A stretch of 64,000 nt of DNA from Herbiconiux daphne (GTDB lineage: Bacteria; Actinomycetota; Actinomycetes; Actinomycetales; Microbacteriaceae), in assembly GCF_024979295.1 (NCBI RefSeq), contig NZ_JANLCJ010000005.1, forward strand, positions 248,001-312,000, in the 5' to 3' direction. A program made the translations under genes and the position numbers. A model generated the notes under the pieces. That model did no database searches, had not been told where the DNA came from, and saw only the letters and a list, made by a program, of their open reading frames with translations. Position 1 is the stretch's first letter. Every line of letters begins with the position of its first letter. This document shows positions 8,841 to 16,477 of this stretch, piece after piece.

Positions 8841-8877
8841 TCAGCTTGACTATGCAAACCTGCATAGTCCAAGCTGA
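8841..8877. promoter_or_regulatory. Palindromic operator between tetR-type gene and hydrolase gene
   Basis: A perfect inner inverted repeat, ACTATGCA at 8849-8856 and TGCATAGT at 8861-8868, sits around a 4-base centre. It is extended outward by TCAGCTTG (8841-8848) and CAAGCTGA (8870-8877) with a one-base slip. The spacing between divergent genes and TTGACT at 8846 as a possible -35 element fit a TetR operator that covers the hydrolase promoter. Confidence 0.8.
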
Positions 8878-8881
8878 CACG

Positions 8882-9916
8882 ATGGTCGTGCGACGAGAGA
8901 AGGCGAACGCGGGGCGCTGGATGCGTCGGCTCGCATTCGTGGCGACGGCGGTGCTGCTCGGGCTGGCCGCGGCGTTCGGCACCTACGGCGTGTCGGTGCA
9001 GCCCGGCGCCGCGCTCGTCGAAGCGGTGTTCGAAGCGAAACCCGAAGTGACTCCGCCGGCCGGCTTCGACGCGGTGGAGGCCGCCGTCACGGAGAGCGAC
9101 CCCATCACCCTCACCTCCAGCGCGACCCCGGACGCCGGCCTCACCATCACCACGCCGGTCGGGGCGGCCGCCACCCCGGGCGCTCTGCCCGTGGTGCTGT
9201 GGATTCACGGCGGCGGCTTCATCTCGAGTTCGGCCGACACCGTTCGGGACTACGTCGTCATCCTCGCCGGTCACGGCTACCTGGTGGCGAACCTCGACTA
9301 CTCGCTGGCGCCCGGGTCGCGGCATCCGGTGCCGGTGCGCCAGGCGAACGCGGCGCTCGGCTACCTCAGCAAGCATGCCGCCGACTACGGGGGCGATCCG
9401 ACCCGCATCGTGCTCGGCGGCGACTCCGCCGGTGCGCAGATCGCCGGTGAGGTCGCCGCCCTGCAGACCAACCCCGCGCTGGCCGAGACGCTCGACATCG
9501 CTCCGGCACTGGCGCCGGGTCAGCTGCGGGGAGTGATCCTGTTCTGCGGCCTGTATGACCTGCGCACCGTGGCCGCCACGGGGTTCCCGGCGCTCCGCAC
9601 CTACCTCTGGGCCTACACCGGATCGCGCGACTGGACCGATTACCCCGAGATCGACGCGCTCTCCACCACCGAGACGGCGACGAGCGCTTTTCCGCCCACC
9701 TTCCTCAGCGTCGGGGATGCCGACCCATTCCGCACGCAGGCGACCGAACTCGCCGCCACGCTGCAGAGCCGAGGCGTGCCGGTGACGACCCTGTTCTGGA
9801 ACGGCACGCAAGACGGCCTCGGCCACGAGTACCAGTTCGACTTCTCGGTGCCGCAGGCGCAGACCGCACTCGACTCGACCCTCGATTTTCTCGGCTCTCT
9901 GGAGGGAACACCGTGA
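8882..9916 (+). CDS. Membrane-anchored alpha/beta hydrolase (HSL-type esterase/lipase)
   Basis: The ATG at 8882 is preferred to upstream in-frame codons because those lie inside the palindromic operator. The 344-residue product opens with a basic stretch and one hydrophobic helix (about residues 18-38), then a hormone-sensitive-lipase-type domain. WIHGGGFISS is the oxyanion HGGG motif, LGGDSAGAQIAG holds the nucleophile Ser, GDADPF the acid and GLGHEYQF the His. It probably hydrolyses short esters on the outer membrane face. It overlaps a small membrane protein gene by GTGA. Confidence 0.9.
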   Translation: MVVRREKANAGRWMRRLAFVATAVLLGLAAAFGTYGVSVQPGAALVEAVFEAKPEVTPPAGFDAVEAAVTESDPITLTSSATPDAGLTITTPVGAAATPGALPVVLWIHGGGFISSSADTVRDYVVILAGHGYLVANLDYSLAPGSRHPVPVRQANAALGYLSKHAADYGGDPTRIVLGGDSAGAQIAGEVAALQTNPALAETLDIAPALAPGQLRGVILFCGLYDLRTVAATGFPALRTYLWAYTGSRDWTDYPEIDALSTTETATSAFPPTFLSVGDADPFRTQATELAATLQSRGVPVTTLFWNGTQDGLGHEYQFDFSVPQAQTALDSTLDFLGSLEGTP

Positions 9917-10086
9917 CGAAAAACACCGCCACGACCAACCCCGTGACGACCAACACCGTGACGACGCCCCTCGACAGCACGCGCAAACGCCCCCTCCGGC
10001 GCGCCCTCCTCGTCGCGGCCTGGCTGCTGCTCGCCGCCGTCTCGGCCGCCGTCGCCTACACGCTGCTCGTTCTGGGCGGGCGCTGA
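9913..10086 (+). CDS. Small single-pass membrane protein
   Basis: A 57-residue reading frame starts at a GTG overlapping the hydrolase stop and ends two bases before the SGNH hydrolase start. It has a Thr/Asn/Val-rich head containing TTNPVTTNTVTT, a basic RKRPLRR patch and one hydrophobic helix (LLVAAWLLLAAVSAAVAYTLL). The tight packing between two hydrolase genes argues that it is real. Function unknown; perhaps an anchor or partner for the neighbouring enzymes. Confidence 0.6.
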   Translation: MTKNTATTNPVTTNTVTTPLDSTRKRPLRRALLVAAWLLLAAVSAAVAYTLLVLGGR

Positions 10087-10087
10087 G

Positions 10088-10879
10088 ATGCAGATCCCAC
10101 CGGGCAGCGAATACGTGGCGATGGGCAGCTCGTTCGCGGCCGGCCCGGGGCTCCGCCCCCGCAGCCCCGGCGCACCGCGTGCCTCCGGCCGTTCCGACAG
10201 CAACTACGCCCATGTCGCCGCGGCGCACCTCGGGCTGGCCCTGAACGACGTGACCTTCTCGGGCGCGACCACGACCGACATCCTCACCGCATCGGCGGGT
10301 CGGTCGGCTCAGATCGACGCGGTCACGGCTCGCACTCGCCTGGTGACCCTGACCGCCGGCGGCAACGACGTCGGCTACCTGCCCGCACTCACCCTGGCGA
10401 GCCTTCCGTGGCCCGTGCGCGACCTCGCACGGTTTCGCGATCGGGTCGCTGCGGTGACGGATGCCGCGACGACCGACGACCGGTTCGGTGCCCTGACTGC
10501 CGGCCTCACCACGATCGTGAGCGAGGTGCAGCGCCGTGCGCCCGACGCGCGCGTGGTGCTGGTGGACTATCTGACCATCCTGCCGCCCGATGACGCGTCA
10601 GGTCGGGGGCCGGATGTTCTGCGCCGCCACCGCGGCGGCGACCTGGTCGAGTGGGGGAGGGGCGTCGCCACGAGACTGACGGAGACCTTCGCGTCGGTGG
10701 CCGCGGCCGAGGGCTGCGATTTGCTCGACGTCGGTGCTCGGTCGCGGCACCACGACGCCTGGTCGGCGGAGCCCTGGACCCGCCGGTTTCACCTCACGCT
10801 GCGCGGCGGCGCGCCCTTTCACCCGAGTGCGTCGGGGATGGCTGCCGTCGCGCAGATGCTGATCGAGCGCATCCGCTGA
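10088..10879 (+). CDS. SGNH/GDSL family hydrolase
   Basis: A 263-residue SGNH hydrolase. Block I is YVAMGSSFAAGPG, where the usual GDS is GSS but the catalytic Ser is retained. Block III is LTAGGNDVGY (Asn of the oxyanion hole), and block V is FHPSASGMAAVA with the catalytic His. There is no signal peptide, unlike many secreted relatives. It follows the membrane-anchored lipase and the small membrane protein with minimal gaps, so the three form an ester-hydrolysis operon under the TetR-type regulator. Confidence 0.9.
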   Translation: MQIPPGSEYVAMGSSFAAGPGLRPRSPGAPRASGRSDSNYAHVAAAHLGLALNDVTFSGATTTDILTASAGRSAQIDAVTARTRLVTLTAGGNDVGYLPALTLASLPWPVRDLARFRDRVAAVTDAATTDDRFGALTAGLTTIVSEVQRRAPDARVVLVDYLTILPPDDASGRGPDVLRRHRGGDLVEWGRGVATRLTETFASVAAAEGCDLLDVGARSRHHDAWSAEPWTRRFHLTLRGGAPFHPSASGMAAVAQMLIERIR

Positions 10880-10921
10880 CCCGACGACGGCGGCAACGCG
10901 ACGGCGGGTTCGGCGCCGCCG

Positions 10922-11281
10922 CTAGCTCGTCGTGAGATCGGGCCGTGGGGCAATCTGCTGGAGCGCCCACGAATTGCCGTCGGGGTCGGCGAAGTAGGCG
11001 TAGCGAACCCGCCGCCCAGGTCGGAGACCGGCGACACGTCGACACCGCGCCCCCGCAATTCGGCGCGGGCCGCGTCGATGTCGTCGACCACGAGGTGGAT
11101 GCCCTGCACGGGAGCCGCGTCGGCAGCCGACATCCCGGTGCCGATGACGATCGAGCAGGCCGAACCCGGAGGCGTCAGCTGCACGATGCGCATGCCGTTG
11201 CCCGGCGACACGTCGTGCACGACGCTCGCGGCCCCCGCGGATCATCGCGATGTCGCCCGCACACGAAAGACTGACCCTCAT
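10922..11281 (-). pseudogene. VOC (glyoxalase/bleomycin resistance) family pseudogene
   Basis: Fragments of one VOC-fold protein lie in different frames. MRVSLS appears at 11281, VVHDVSPGNG through GRGVDVSPVSDLGGG in a second frame (about 11010-11230), and RYAYFADPDGNSWALQQI in a third to the stop at 10922. Joining them needs a frame change near 11005-11012 and another, plus apparent loss of sequence, near 11230-11260. The body is otherwise well conserved, so the decay is recent or the first break is a sequencing error. Its 5' end overlaps the divergent MFS gene. Confidence 0.7.
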
Positions 11282-12530
11282 GACTAGCTCGTCCTACCCG
11301 GTCGTCTCGGTGCTGCGCGCCCCGCACACCGGGTATCTGCTGTTCACCTCGTTGGTGGGGCGTCTGCCCGGGGCGATGGCCGCCCTGGCGATCGTGCAGC
11401 TGGTGCGTTCCACGAGCGGCGACTTCGGTTTCGCCGGGCTCGTGACCGCGGTCTACGTGGTCGCCGGCGCTGTGGGGCAACCCCTGCTCGGCCGGCTGAT
11501 CGACCGGTTCGGCCAGGTCGCGATTCTGACCGTCAGCGGCATCCTGAGCTTTCTCGCGTTCACCGGCATGGCTCTGACCCTCGAGCCGGTGCCGGCCCTG
11601 GCGGTGGCGCTCGCCGCCGCGGCCGGAGTGTTCACGCCGCCGCTCGAACCGGCCCTGCGGGCGTTGTGGCCGCGACTGGTGAGCCCGGGCCCGCACCTCA
11701 AAGCGGCGTTCAGCCTGGATGCCGGCGCCCAGGAGATCATCTTCATCATCGGCCCGCTGCTCACCGTCGCCGGCATCGCCGTGTTCGGGCCGGTCGGCAA
11801 CCTGCTGTTCGCCGGAGGCCTCGGTCTGGTCGGGGCGCTAGCGTTCGTCGTCAACCCCGCACCCCGTGCCGCTTCGGTTCGACGGCATCCGGATGCCGCT
11901 GCCCGCCCCCGCGTAGGCACGCCCATCCTCATTCCGGCCGTCGCCCGCATCGCCGTGTGCACGTTCGGCATCGGCGTGCCCGTCGGCGCGCTGACCATCG
12001 TCGCGACCGCTTCGGAAGTGGCGCGGAACAGCGACGGGCTCGCCGGGTGGATTCTCGCGGTCAACGCGCTCGGTGCGCTCATCGGGGCCACCGTGGTCGG
12101 CATCCGGCCGCTCGGCTCCACCCCGGCGCGCCTGCTGACCGCGTGCGGAGCTCTGCTGGCCGTCGGCTATCTGCCGCTCGCGGCGACCGCGCTGCCCACC
12201 TGGGCCTACGTCGTCGCGGCCGGCATCTCGGGCCTGATGCTGCCTCCCACGCTCGGTCAGGTGTTCGAGCGCATCGCGCAGCTGAGCCCCGCCGCCGCTC
12301 TGACGGAGGCGAACGGGTGGGTCGTCAGCGCCATGACGCTCGGCGTGGGGGCCGGCACGCTCGTCGCGGGAGCGATCGTGGGGGCCGCGGGCACCCCGGT
12401 GGTGACATGGATCGTGGTGGGCGCGTCGGCGGTCACCGCAGGTCTGGCGCTCGCCGCCCTACCAGGCCGCGCCGAGGTCGGTGAGGCGCGGTCAGACCCC
12501 GCCGCCCGCGCCGAAACCGGTTCGGTCTGA
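11280..12530 (+). CDS. MFS family transporter
   Basis: A 416-residue major facilitator with about twelve hydrophobic segments. The ATG at 11280 is chosen over one 30 bases upstream because GAAAGA lies about nine bases before it and the protein then starts at the first conserved helix region. VGQPLLGRLIDRFGQ is the cytoplasmic loop after helix 2 typical of the family. It resembles drug- or metabolite-efflux members with no assigned substrate. Its 3' end overlaps a small convergent membrane protein gene by 39 bases. Confidence 0.88.
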   Translation: MTSSSYPVVSVLRAPHTGYLLFTSLVGRLPGAMAALAIVQLVRSTSGDFGFAGLVTAVYVVAGAVGQPLLGRLIDRFGQVAILTVSGILSFLAFTGMALTLEPVPALAVALAAAAGVFTPPLEPALRALWPRLVSPGPHLKAAFSLDAGAQEIIFIIGPLLTVAGIAVFGPVGNLLFAGGLGLVGALAFVVNPAPRAASVRRHPDAAARPRVGTPILIPAVARIAVCTFGIGVPVGALTIVATASEVARNSDGLAGWILAVNALGALIGATVVGIRPLGSTPARLLTACGALLAVGYLPLAATALPTWAYVVAAGISGLMLPPTLGQVFERIAQLSPAAALTEANGWVVSAMTLGVGAGTLVAGAIVGAAGTPVVTWIVVGASAVTAGLALAALPGRAEVGEARSDPAARAETGSV

Positions 12531-12701
12531 GAAGCGTCTGGCCGTCTCGATGCGCGCGTCTTGCGAGCTGTCGGGCCGGTCTGCGGGGTCGACCTTCGGG
12601 TGGTAGTCGTTGGCTCGAAGGCGGTGACACACGACGAAGAAGACCACGATGAGTGCGATCGCCAGCACTGCTGCGATCACGTCGATCCAGAACGGTTCCA
12701 C
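12492..12701 (-). CDS. Small membrane protein
   Basis: A 69-residue protein with one hydrophobic helix (IDVIAAVLAIALIVVFFVV) followed by a charged cytoplasmic tail with NDYHPKVDPADRPD and ETARRFSDRTGF. The composition is coherent and the start lies in a true intergenic gap. The tail overlaps the convergent MFS gene. No family recognised. Confidence 0.6.
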   Translation of the reverse strand: MEPFWIDVIAAVLAIALIVVFFVVCHRLRANDYHPKVDPADRPDSSQDARIETARRFSDRTGFGAGGGV

Positions 12702-12830
12702 GATGGGCCCCTCTCACGCTCGATGGGTGATGGTCGGTCTCCTTCGATCATCTACGGTTGTCGCGCAGGTGGGTTGAATGCACACGGGACACTCAGCCGC
12801 GTGACCGTCGCACCGCGGTAGCATTTCGGT

Positions 12831-13055
12831 ATGACCACGAAGCTGAGCGTCAGTCTCTCCGAGAGCGATCTGGAGTTCATCGACGAGCTCGCCCGCGCGC
12901 AGTCGGGCAATCGTTCGGCCGCCATCCACGACCTCGTGCGGATTGCTCGGGAGCGCGCGGCCGTCAGCGACTACGCGAGGGCGAACGACGAGTGGATCGA
13001 TTCCGGCGAGTCCCGTGCGTGGCAGGCGGCGGACGCCGACGGCCTCGCCCGGTGA
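12831..13055 (+). CDS. Ribbon-helix-helix antitoxin (MazE/CopG-like)
   Basis: A 74-residue protein. The N-terminal MTTKLSVSLSESDLEFID strand-helix and QSGNRSAAIHDLVRIARE helix make a ribbon-helix-helix DNA-binding domain. The acidic C-terminal tail (NDEWIDSGESRAW) would wrap the toxin. Its stop overlaps the toxin GTG start, the usual antitoxin-first operon arrangement. It should neutralise the MazF-like protein and repress the shared promoter. Confidence 0.87.
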   Translation: MTTKLSVSLSESDLEFIDELARAQSGNRSAAIHDLVRIARERAAVSDYARANDEWIDSGESRAWQAADADGLAR

Positions 13056-13414
13056 GGCGAGGCCAGGTCGTCGCCGTGCGCCTCGACTCCGCTGAACCCG
13101 GAGAGGCGTCGAAGACCCGGCCGTGCCTCGTGGTCAGCAACGAAGGTGCCAATGAAGCGGCCACCATGACGGGCCGGGGAACCATCACCATCGTGCCGTT
13201 GACCACGAACGTGTCGAACGCGCGCGGCGAGTTCCAGGTGCTCGTCGTCGACGGGGAGGCCCTGGAGTCGATGGGCTTGACCAGCACGTCGAAGGTGCAG
13301 GCGGAACAGGTGCGCACGGTCTCGGTCGAGCGGGTCGCCGGCATCCGGGGCTCGGCGCCCGGGTGGGTGATGCAGCAGGTCGACCACGCGCTGCGCTTCC
13401 ACCTGTCGCTCTGA
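13052..13414 (+). CDS. MazF/PemK-like endoribonuclease toxin
   Basis: The GTG at 13052 overlaps the antitoxin stop and gives 120 residues. An upstream extension into the antitoxin sequence is not credible. The opening RRGQVVAVRLD, then KTRPCLVVSNEGAN and IVPLTTNV match the MazF/PemK fold. The Arg of TRP and the later Ser/Thr in ALESMGLTSTSKVQAEQ correspond to the RNA-cleavage site region. Family members cut mRNA at short sequences and stop growth when the antitoxin is degraded. The gene end runs into an array of 19-bp repeats. Confidence 0.87.
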   Translation: MRRGQVVAVRLDSAEPGEASKTRPCLVVSNEGANEAATMTGRGTITIVPLTTNVSNARGEFQVLVVDGEALESMGLTSTSKVQAEQVRTVSVERVAGIRGSAPGWVMQQVDHALRFHLSL

Positions 13415-13481
13415 CGGCGTGCTGATGCACTGACGGCGTGCTGTCGCTCTGCCGACGTGCGGTCGCTCTGCCGACGTGTGG
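13406..13481. repeat. Four tandem 19-bp repeats at the mazF-like 3' end
   Basis: Units at 13406-13424, 13425-13443, 13444-13462 and 13463-13481 share the pattern TCGCTCTGNCGNCGTGNNG. Units 1-2 and units 3-4 form two more similar pairs. Unit 1 includes the toxin stop codon, so repeat expansion began at the gene end. The array fills most of the gap to the next, convergent gene. Confidence 0.85.
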
Positions 13482-13517
13482 CGGGCGACGGTCGTGGCCG
13501 GCCACGGGGGAGTCCGG

Positions 13518-14348
13518 TCAGCGCGCGGCCCGGCGGGTGGCGTCGATGGTTCCGAGCAGGGCGAGGGCGTCGGCGCTCGATGATCCCGCGGGAGCGGTGG
13601 CGACGGTGAGCTGCTGGCCCGGGGCGTCGCGCACGTCGAGGGTCTGGTAGGTCAGTTCCAGTCGGCCGACCTCGGGGTGATCGATGATCTTCTCGGTGAT
13701 GTTCAGCCCGGCGACGGTGTGATCGGCCCACAGTGACCTGAAGTCTGCGCTGTTCTGCTGCAGGCGTTCCACCAACGGCGGCACAGCGGGATGCGGGGCG
13801 GCGAAGCCCGCCGCGAATCGCAGTGCGCTGACCGAGGCCCGGGCCACGACGTGCCATTCCACGAAGTAGTCGCGCGCCGAGGGCTCCAGGAAGATGTATT
13901 CGAGCCCGCCCGCCGCGAGCTGCGTCGGACCGAGCAGCGCACGGGCCGTGGCGTTGGTGGCGATGACGCGGAAGGCGGGGTCGACCACGTAGGCCGCCGC
14001 TCCGGGGAACGCATCCATCAACTGCAGCAGCTCGGCGCTCACCTCAGCCGGCGGCGGCTCGAACCGCGGGGCGAGCCGAGCCAGCCGATAGGCGTGTTGA
14101 CGGGCATCCGGGCTCAGCTTCAGCGCAGTGCTGAGGGCGTCGACCACCTGGGCCGACGGCGTGCGCTCCCGGCCCTGCTCGAGGCGGGTGTAGTAGTCGA
14201 CGCTCACGCCGGCGAGCACGGCGACCTCTTCGCGGCGGAGGCCACCGACGCGGCGTCCTGCGATCTGGGGCAGGCCGACCGCCGCCGGGGTGACGCGGCC
14301 GCGCTGCGCTCGCAGAAACTCTCCGAGGGCGTTGGGCTGGTCGGTCAT
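13518..14348 (-). CDS. XRE-family regulator with MmyB-like ligand-binding domain
   Basis: A 276-residue regulator. The N-terminal helix-turn-helix contains GLRREEVAVLAGVSVDYYTRLEQGR, typical of this actinobacterial class. The C-terminal two thirds is an MmyB-like PAS-fold domain with YVVDPAFRVIATNATARALLG and VEWHVVARASVSALR. Such regulators bind fatty-acid-like or other small ligands and usually control an adjacent enzyme gene. It is divergent from the SnoaL-like gene, with a short palindrome in between, and so probably controls that gene and itself. Confidence 0.92.
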   Translation of the reverse strand: MTDQPNALGEFLRAQRGRVTPAAVGLPQIAGRRVGGLRREEVAVLAGVSVDYYTRLEQGRERTPSAQVVDALSTALKLSPDARQHAYRLARLAPRFEPPPAEVSAELLQLMDAFPGAAAYVVDPAFRVIATNATARALLGPTQLAAGGLEYIFLEPSARDYFVEWHVVARASVSALRFAAGFAAPHPAVPPLVERLQQNSADFRSLWADHTVAGLNITEKIIDHPEVGRLELTYQTLDVRDAPGQQLTVATAPAGSSSADALALLGTIDATRRAAR

Positions 14349-14432
14349 GCCTTCACGTTAGCCGCTGCCGGTGAGCCGAGGCAGGGTGCGGTGCACCCCC
14401 GGTGGGCCGCCCTTCTTCGCGCCGCGGTGCCC

Positions 14433-14445
14433 TCCCAGACTGGGA
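14433..14445. promoter_or_regulatory. Palindrome TCCCA-N3-TGGGA before SnoaL-like gene
   Basis: TCCCA at 14433-14437 and TGGGA at 14441-14445 form a symmetric site ending four bases before the SnoaL-like ATG, in the divergent region with the MmyB-type regulator gene. Binding there would block translation or transcription starts, so it is a candidate operator. Confidence 0.5.
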
Positions 14446-14448
14446 TGC

Positions 14449-14841
14449 ATGCAGACACCAGACATCCAAGCCCCAGCCATCCAAGCCCCAGACGTCCAAG
14501 CCCCGGACACCCACGCCGCCGTCATCGCCGAGTGGATCGAGGCGGCGAACGCGTTCGATCTCGACCGCTACCTGAGCTTCTTCACCGACGACGCGATCTT
14601 CGACGACCCCTCCGTCGGCCGCGCCTTTCCGGGCAGGAGCGGCATCGCGGAGTACTTCACCTCGTACTTCGTCGGCTACGACACCCGCACCCGCCTGGTC
14701 GCGCTCGAGGCGCGGGGCGAGAAGGTGCACGTCGACGTGGAGTTCACCGGCACCTTTCCCGGGGGCCGCATCGGAGGCACCTTCGACCTGACGTTCGCCG
14801 GCGGCCGCATCGAGCACGTGCTCGCCGATCTGAGTCACTGA
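14449..14841 (+). CDS. SnoaL-like / NTF2-fold protein
   Basis: A 130-residue cone-fold (SnoaL-like) protein. The core IAEWIEAANAFDLDRYLSFF, DDAIFDDPSVGRAFPGRSGI and a beta-rich C-terminus match the NTF2 superfamily of isomerases, cyclases and binding proteins. Ahead of it lies a Pro/Ala/Gln-rich leader, IQAPAIQAPDVQAPD, encoded by three 15-base direct repeats at about 14462-14506, so the true N-terminus could differ. It is divergent from an MmyB-type regulator gene and overlaps the end of the convergent epoxide hydrolase gene by seven bases. Confidence 0.8.
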   Translation: MQTPDIQAPAIQAPDVQAPDTHAAVIAEWIEAANAFDLDRYLSFFTDDAIFDDPSVGRAFPGRSGIAEYFTSYFVGYDTRTRLVALEARGEKVHVDVEFTGTFPGGRIGGTFDLTFAGGRIEHVLADLSH

Positions 14842-15965
14842 GGGGGCGCTCCCGCGACGCGCTCGCCGTCGCCGCTCAGCTCCACCGCCGACCGCACGCC
14901 GCGCACGTATGACGCGGGTTGCTCCCAGGCCGCGAAGTGCCCTCCCGCGGAGAACTCCTGCCACTCCCACACGGTGAAGAAACGATCCGCGAACTCGCGC
15001 GGAGCGTTCACCAGATCGCGTGGGAACACCGTGAAGGCGGCCGGCGCCGGGATGCGCCCCCAGGGCTTGATGCCGCCCTCGGCATACGGGGTGAAGGAGG
15101 TGCCGATGCTGTCGGTCACCCAGTAGGCGGTGATCCAGGTGAGCAGCTCGTCGCGGGTGAACACCGACGCGAGGTCACCGCCGTTGTCGGTCCACGAGCG
15201 CAGCTTCTCGAGAATCCAGGCCGCGAGACCCGCCGGGGAATCTCCGAGGGCGGCGGCGATCGTCTGCGGCTTCGTGGACTGCTCGTGCATGTAGCCGCCC
15301 TCGGCGGCCTGCCAGTGGTGCCCGTGACGCACGTACTCCTGCTCGGTTCGAGACAGGTCGTCGGGTGGGTCGACGAGAAAGTGGTACTGCGAGACGTCGG
15401 TGAGGTGCAGCGCCGACACGCGCTCCGGATGCCGCGCGGCCAGCGCCTCGGCGACGTCGCACCCCACGTCTCCCGCCGAGATCAGGTAGCGGTCGTAGCC
15501 GAGCTCGGCCACGGCGTCGGCGACGGCATCCGCCATCCGCAGCGACGACAGCCCGCCCTCGGCGATCGGCAGCGCGAACGGGAACCCCGGCAGCGCGGGC
15601 ACGATCACGTTCAGGTCGGTCAGCAGCGGCAGCACGCGCTCGAACCGCAGCACCGAGTCGGGCCAGCCGTGCAGCAGCACCACCGCCGTCGCGGCGGGAT
15701 CATCCGCCCGTTGGTGGATCGCCCGCAGCGGCCGGTGCTGCCCGGCCTGCACCCAGGGCAGGCTCCGGATGCGCCGCTCGTGCACCGCCCAGTCGTAGTC
15801 GGTCGCCCAGTAGGCGACGAGGTCGCGGAGGTAGTCGGCGTCGACGCCGCGGCTCCAGGGGGCGGCATCCGCTGTCGCGACCGTGCGGAAGCGGCTGAGG
15901 CGCGACCGGAGGTCGGCGAGGACCGAGGCGGGGGTAGCCGGCGGCGCCGAAGAGGGCGAGGTCAT
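14835..15965 (-). CDS. Epoxide hydrolase (EHN domain, alpha/beta fold)
   Basis: A 376-residue protein with an N-terminal EHN-type segment (LRSRLSRFRTV, then DYLRDLVAYWATDYDW) and an alpha/beta hydrolase core. HGWPDSVLRFE is the HGWP oxyanion motif, and the nucleophile elbow appears as ISAGDVGCDVA (Asp nucleophile). YAEGGIKPWGR supplies a Tyr of the lid, and GGHFAAWEQP carries the catalytic His. Such enzymes open epoxides to diols. It overlaps the SnoaL-like gene end and is followed upstream by a VOC gene on the same strand. Confidence 0.9.
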   Translation of the reverse strand: MTSPSSAPPATPASVLADLRSRLSRFRTVATADAAPWSRGVDADYLRDLVAYWATDYDWAVHERRIRSLPWVQAGQHRPLRAIHQRADDPAATAVVLLHGWPDSVLRFERVLPLLTDLNVIVPALPGFPFALPIAEGGLSSLRMADAVADAVAELGYDRYLISAGDVGCDVAEALAARHPERVSALHLTDVSQYHFLVDPPDDLSRTEQEYVRHGHHWQAAEGGYMHEQSTKPQTIAAALGDSPAGLAAWILEKLRSWTDNGGDLASVFTRDELLTWITAYWVTDSIGTSFTPYAEGGIKPWGRIPAPAAFTVFPRDLVNAPREFADRFFTVWEWQEFSAGGHFAAWEQPASYVRGVRSAVELSGDGERVAGAPPQ

Positions 15966-15972
15966 CCGGCGG

Positions 15973-16323
15973 TCAGGCGTCGTGTGCGGGGATCTTGTCG
16001 TAGAGCCCGATCAGGTTGCCCTCGGAGTCGCGCACGTAGACCCAGCGCGAGTTCTCGTCGAGCGGCTGGATGTCGCCCAATTGCTCACCGCCGTTCTCGA
16101 CGACGAGGGCGATGGTGTCTTCGATGCGATCCACCGTCATGACGACGGTCGGATGCGGCGCGGCGCCGCGCAGATGCAGGTCGCCGTCGATGCCGCCGCC
16201 GGTGCGCAGCATGCCCATCTCGTCGCCCCAGGGTTCGTAGCCGAAATCGAACACCGCCCGATAGAAGGCGCTCGCCCGGGCGATGTCGTCGACGGGAATC
16301 TCGAAATGCTCCACGGATGCCAT
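15973..16323 (-). CDS. VOC family (glyoxalase-like) protein
   Basis: A 116-residue protein; the ATG at 16323 gives the usual family start, ASVEHFEIPVDDI, whereas longer versions add unrelated Arg-rich sequence. It has the paired beta-alpha-beta-beta-beta modules, with RASAFYRAVFDFGYEPW early and RWVYVRDSEGNLIGLYDK late, the typical metal-Glu-bearing end. Members include glyoxalases and resistance proteins; the substrate is unknown. It ends seven bases before the epoxide hydrolase start on the same strand, suggesting co-transcription. Confidence 0.88.
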   Translation of the reverse strand: MASVEHFEIPVDDIARASAFYRAVFDFGYEPWGDEMGMLRTGGGIDGDLHLRGAAPHPTVVMTVDRIEDTIALVVENGGEQLGDIQPLDENSRWVYVRDSEGNLIGLYDKIPAHDA

Positions 16324-16477
16324 GCTCGATTCTCGCGAGCGGCGGCGCCGGGGGTCAAGGCTTCTGACACCGAGGGCAGCACTCAATGCGGCGACCACCC
16401 TGAGATTGGGGGCAGCGACCGCTCCTCGTTGTCCCTAGTGTTCAGGTGTCGGCCTCACCTACAGGAGTAGACCAGTC

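Noticed and set aside
13406..13481. The 19-bp array as a CRISPR
   Set aside because: The units are directly adjacent with no spacers, and no cas genes are present in the window.
14461..14490. CCCCAGCCA matching the 3' end of tRNA-Gln, as a possible attachment remnant
   Set aside because: Only nine bases, inside a short direct repeat of a coding gene and on the wrong side of the element.
14919..16142. A 407-codon plus-strand frame across the epoxide hydrolase and VOC genes
   Set aside because: Antisense shadow. The minus-strand products show complete catalytic motifs, whereas this frame shows none.
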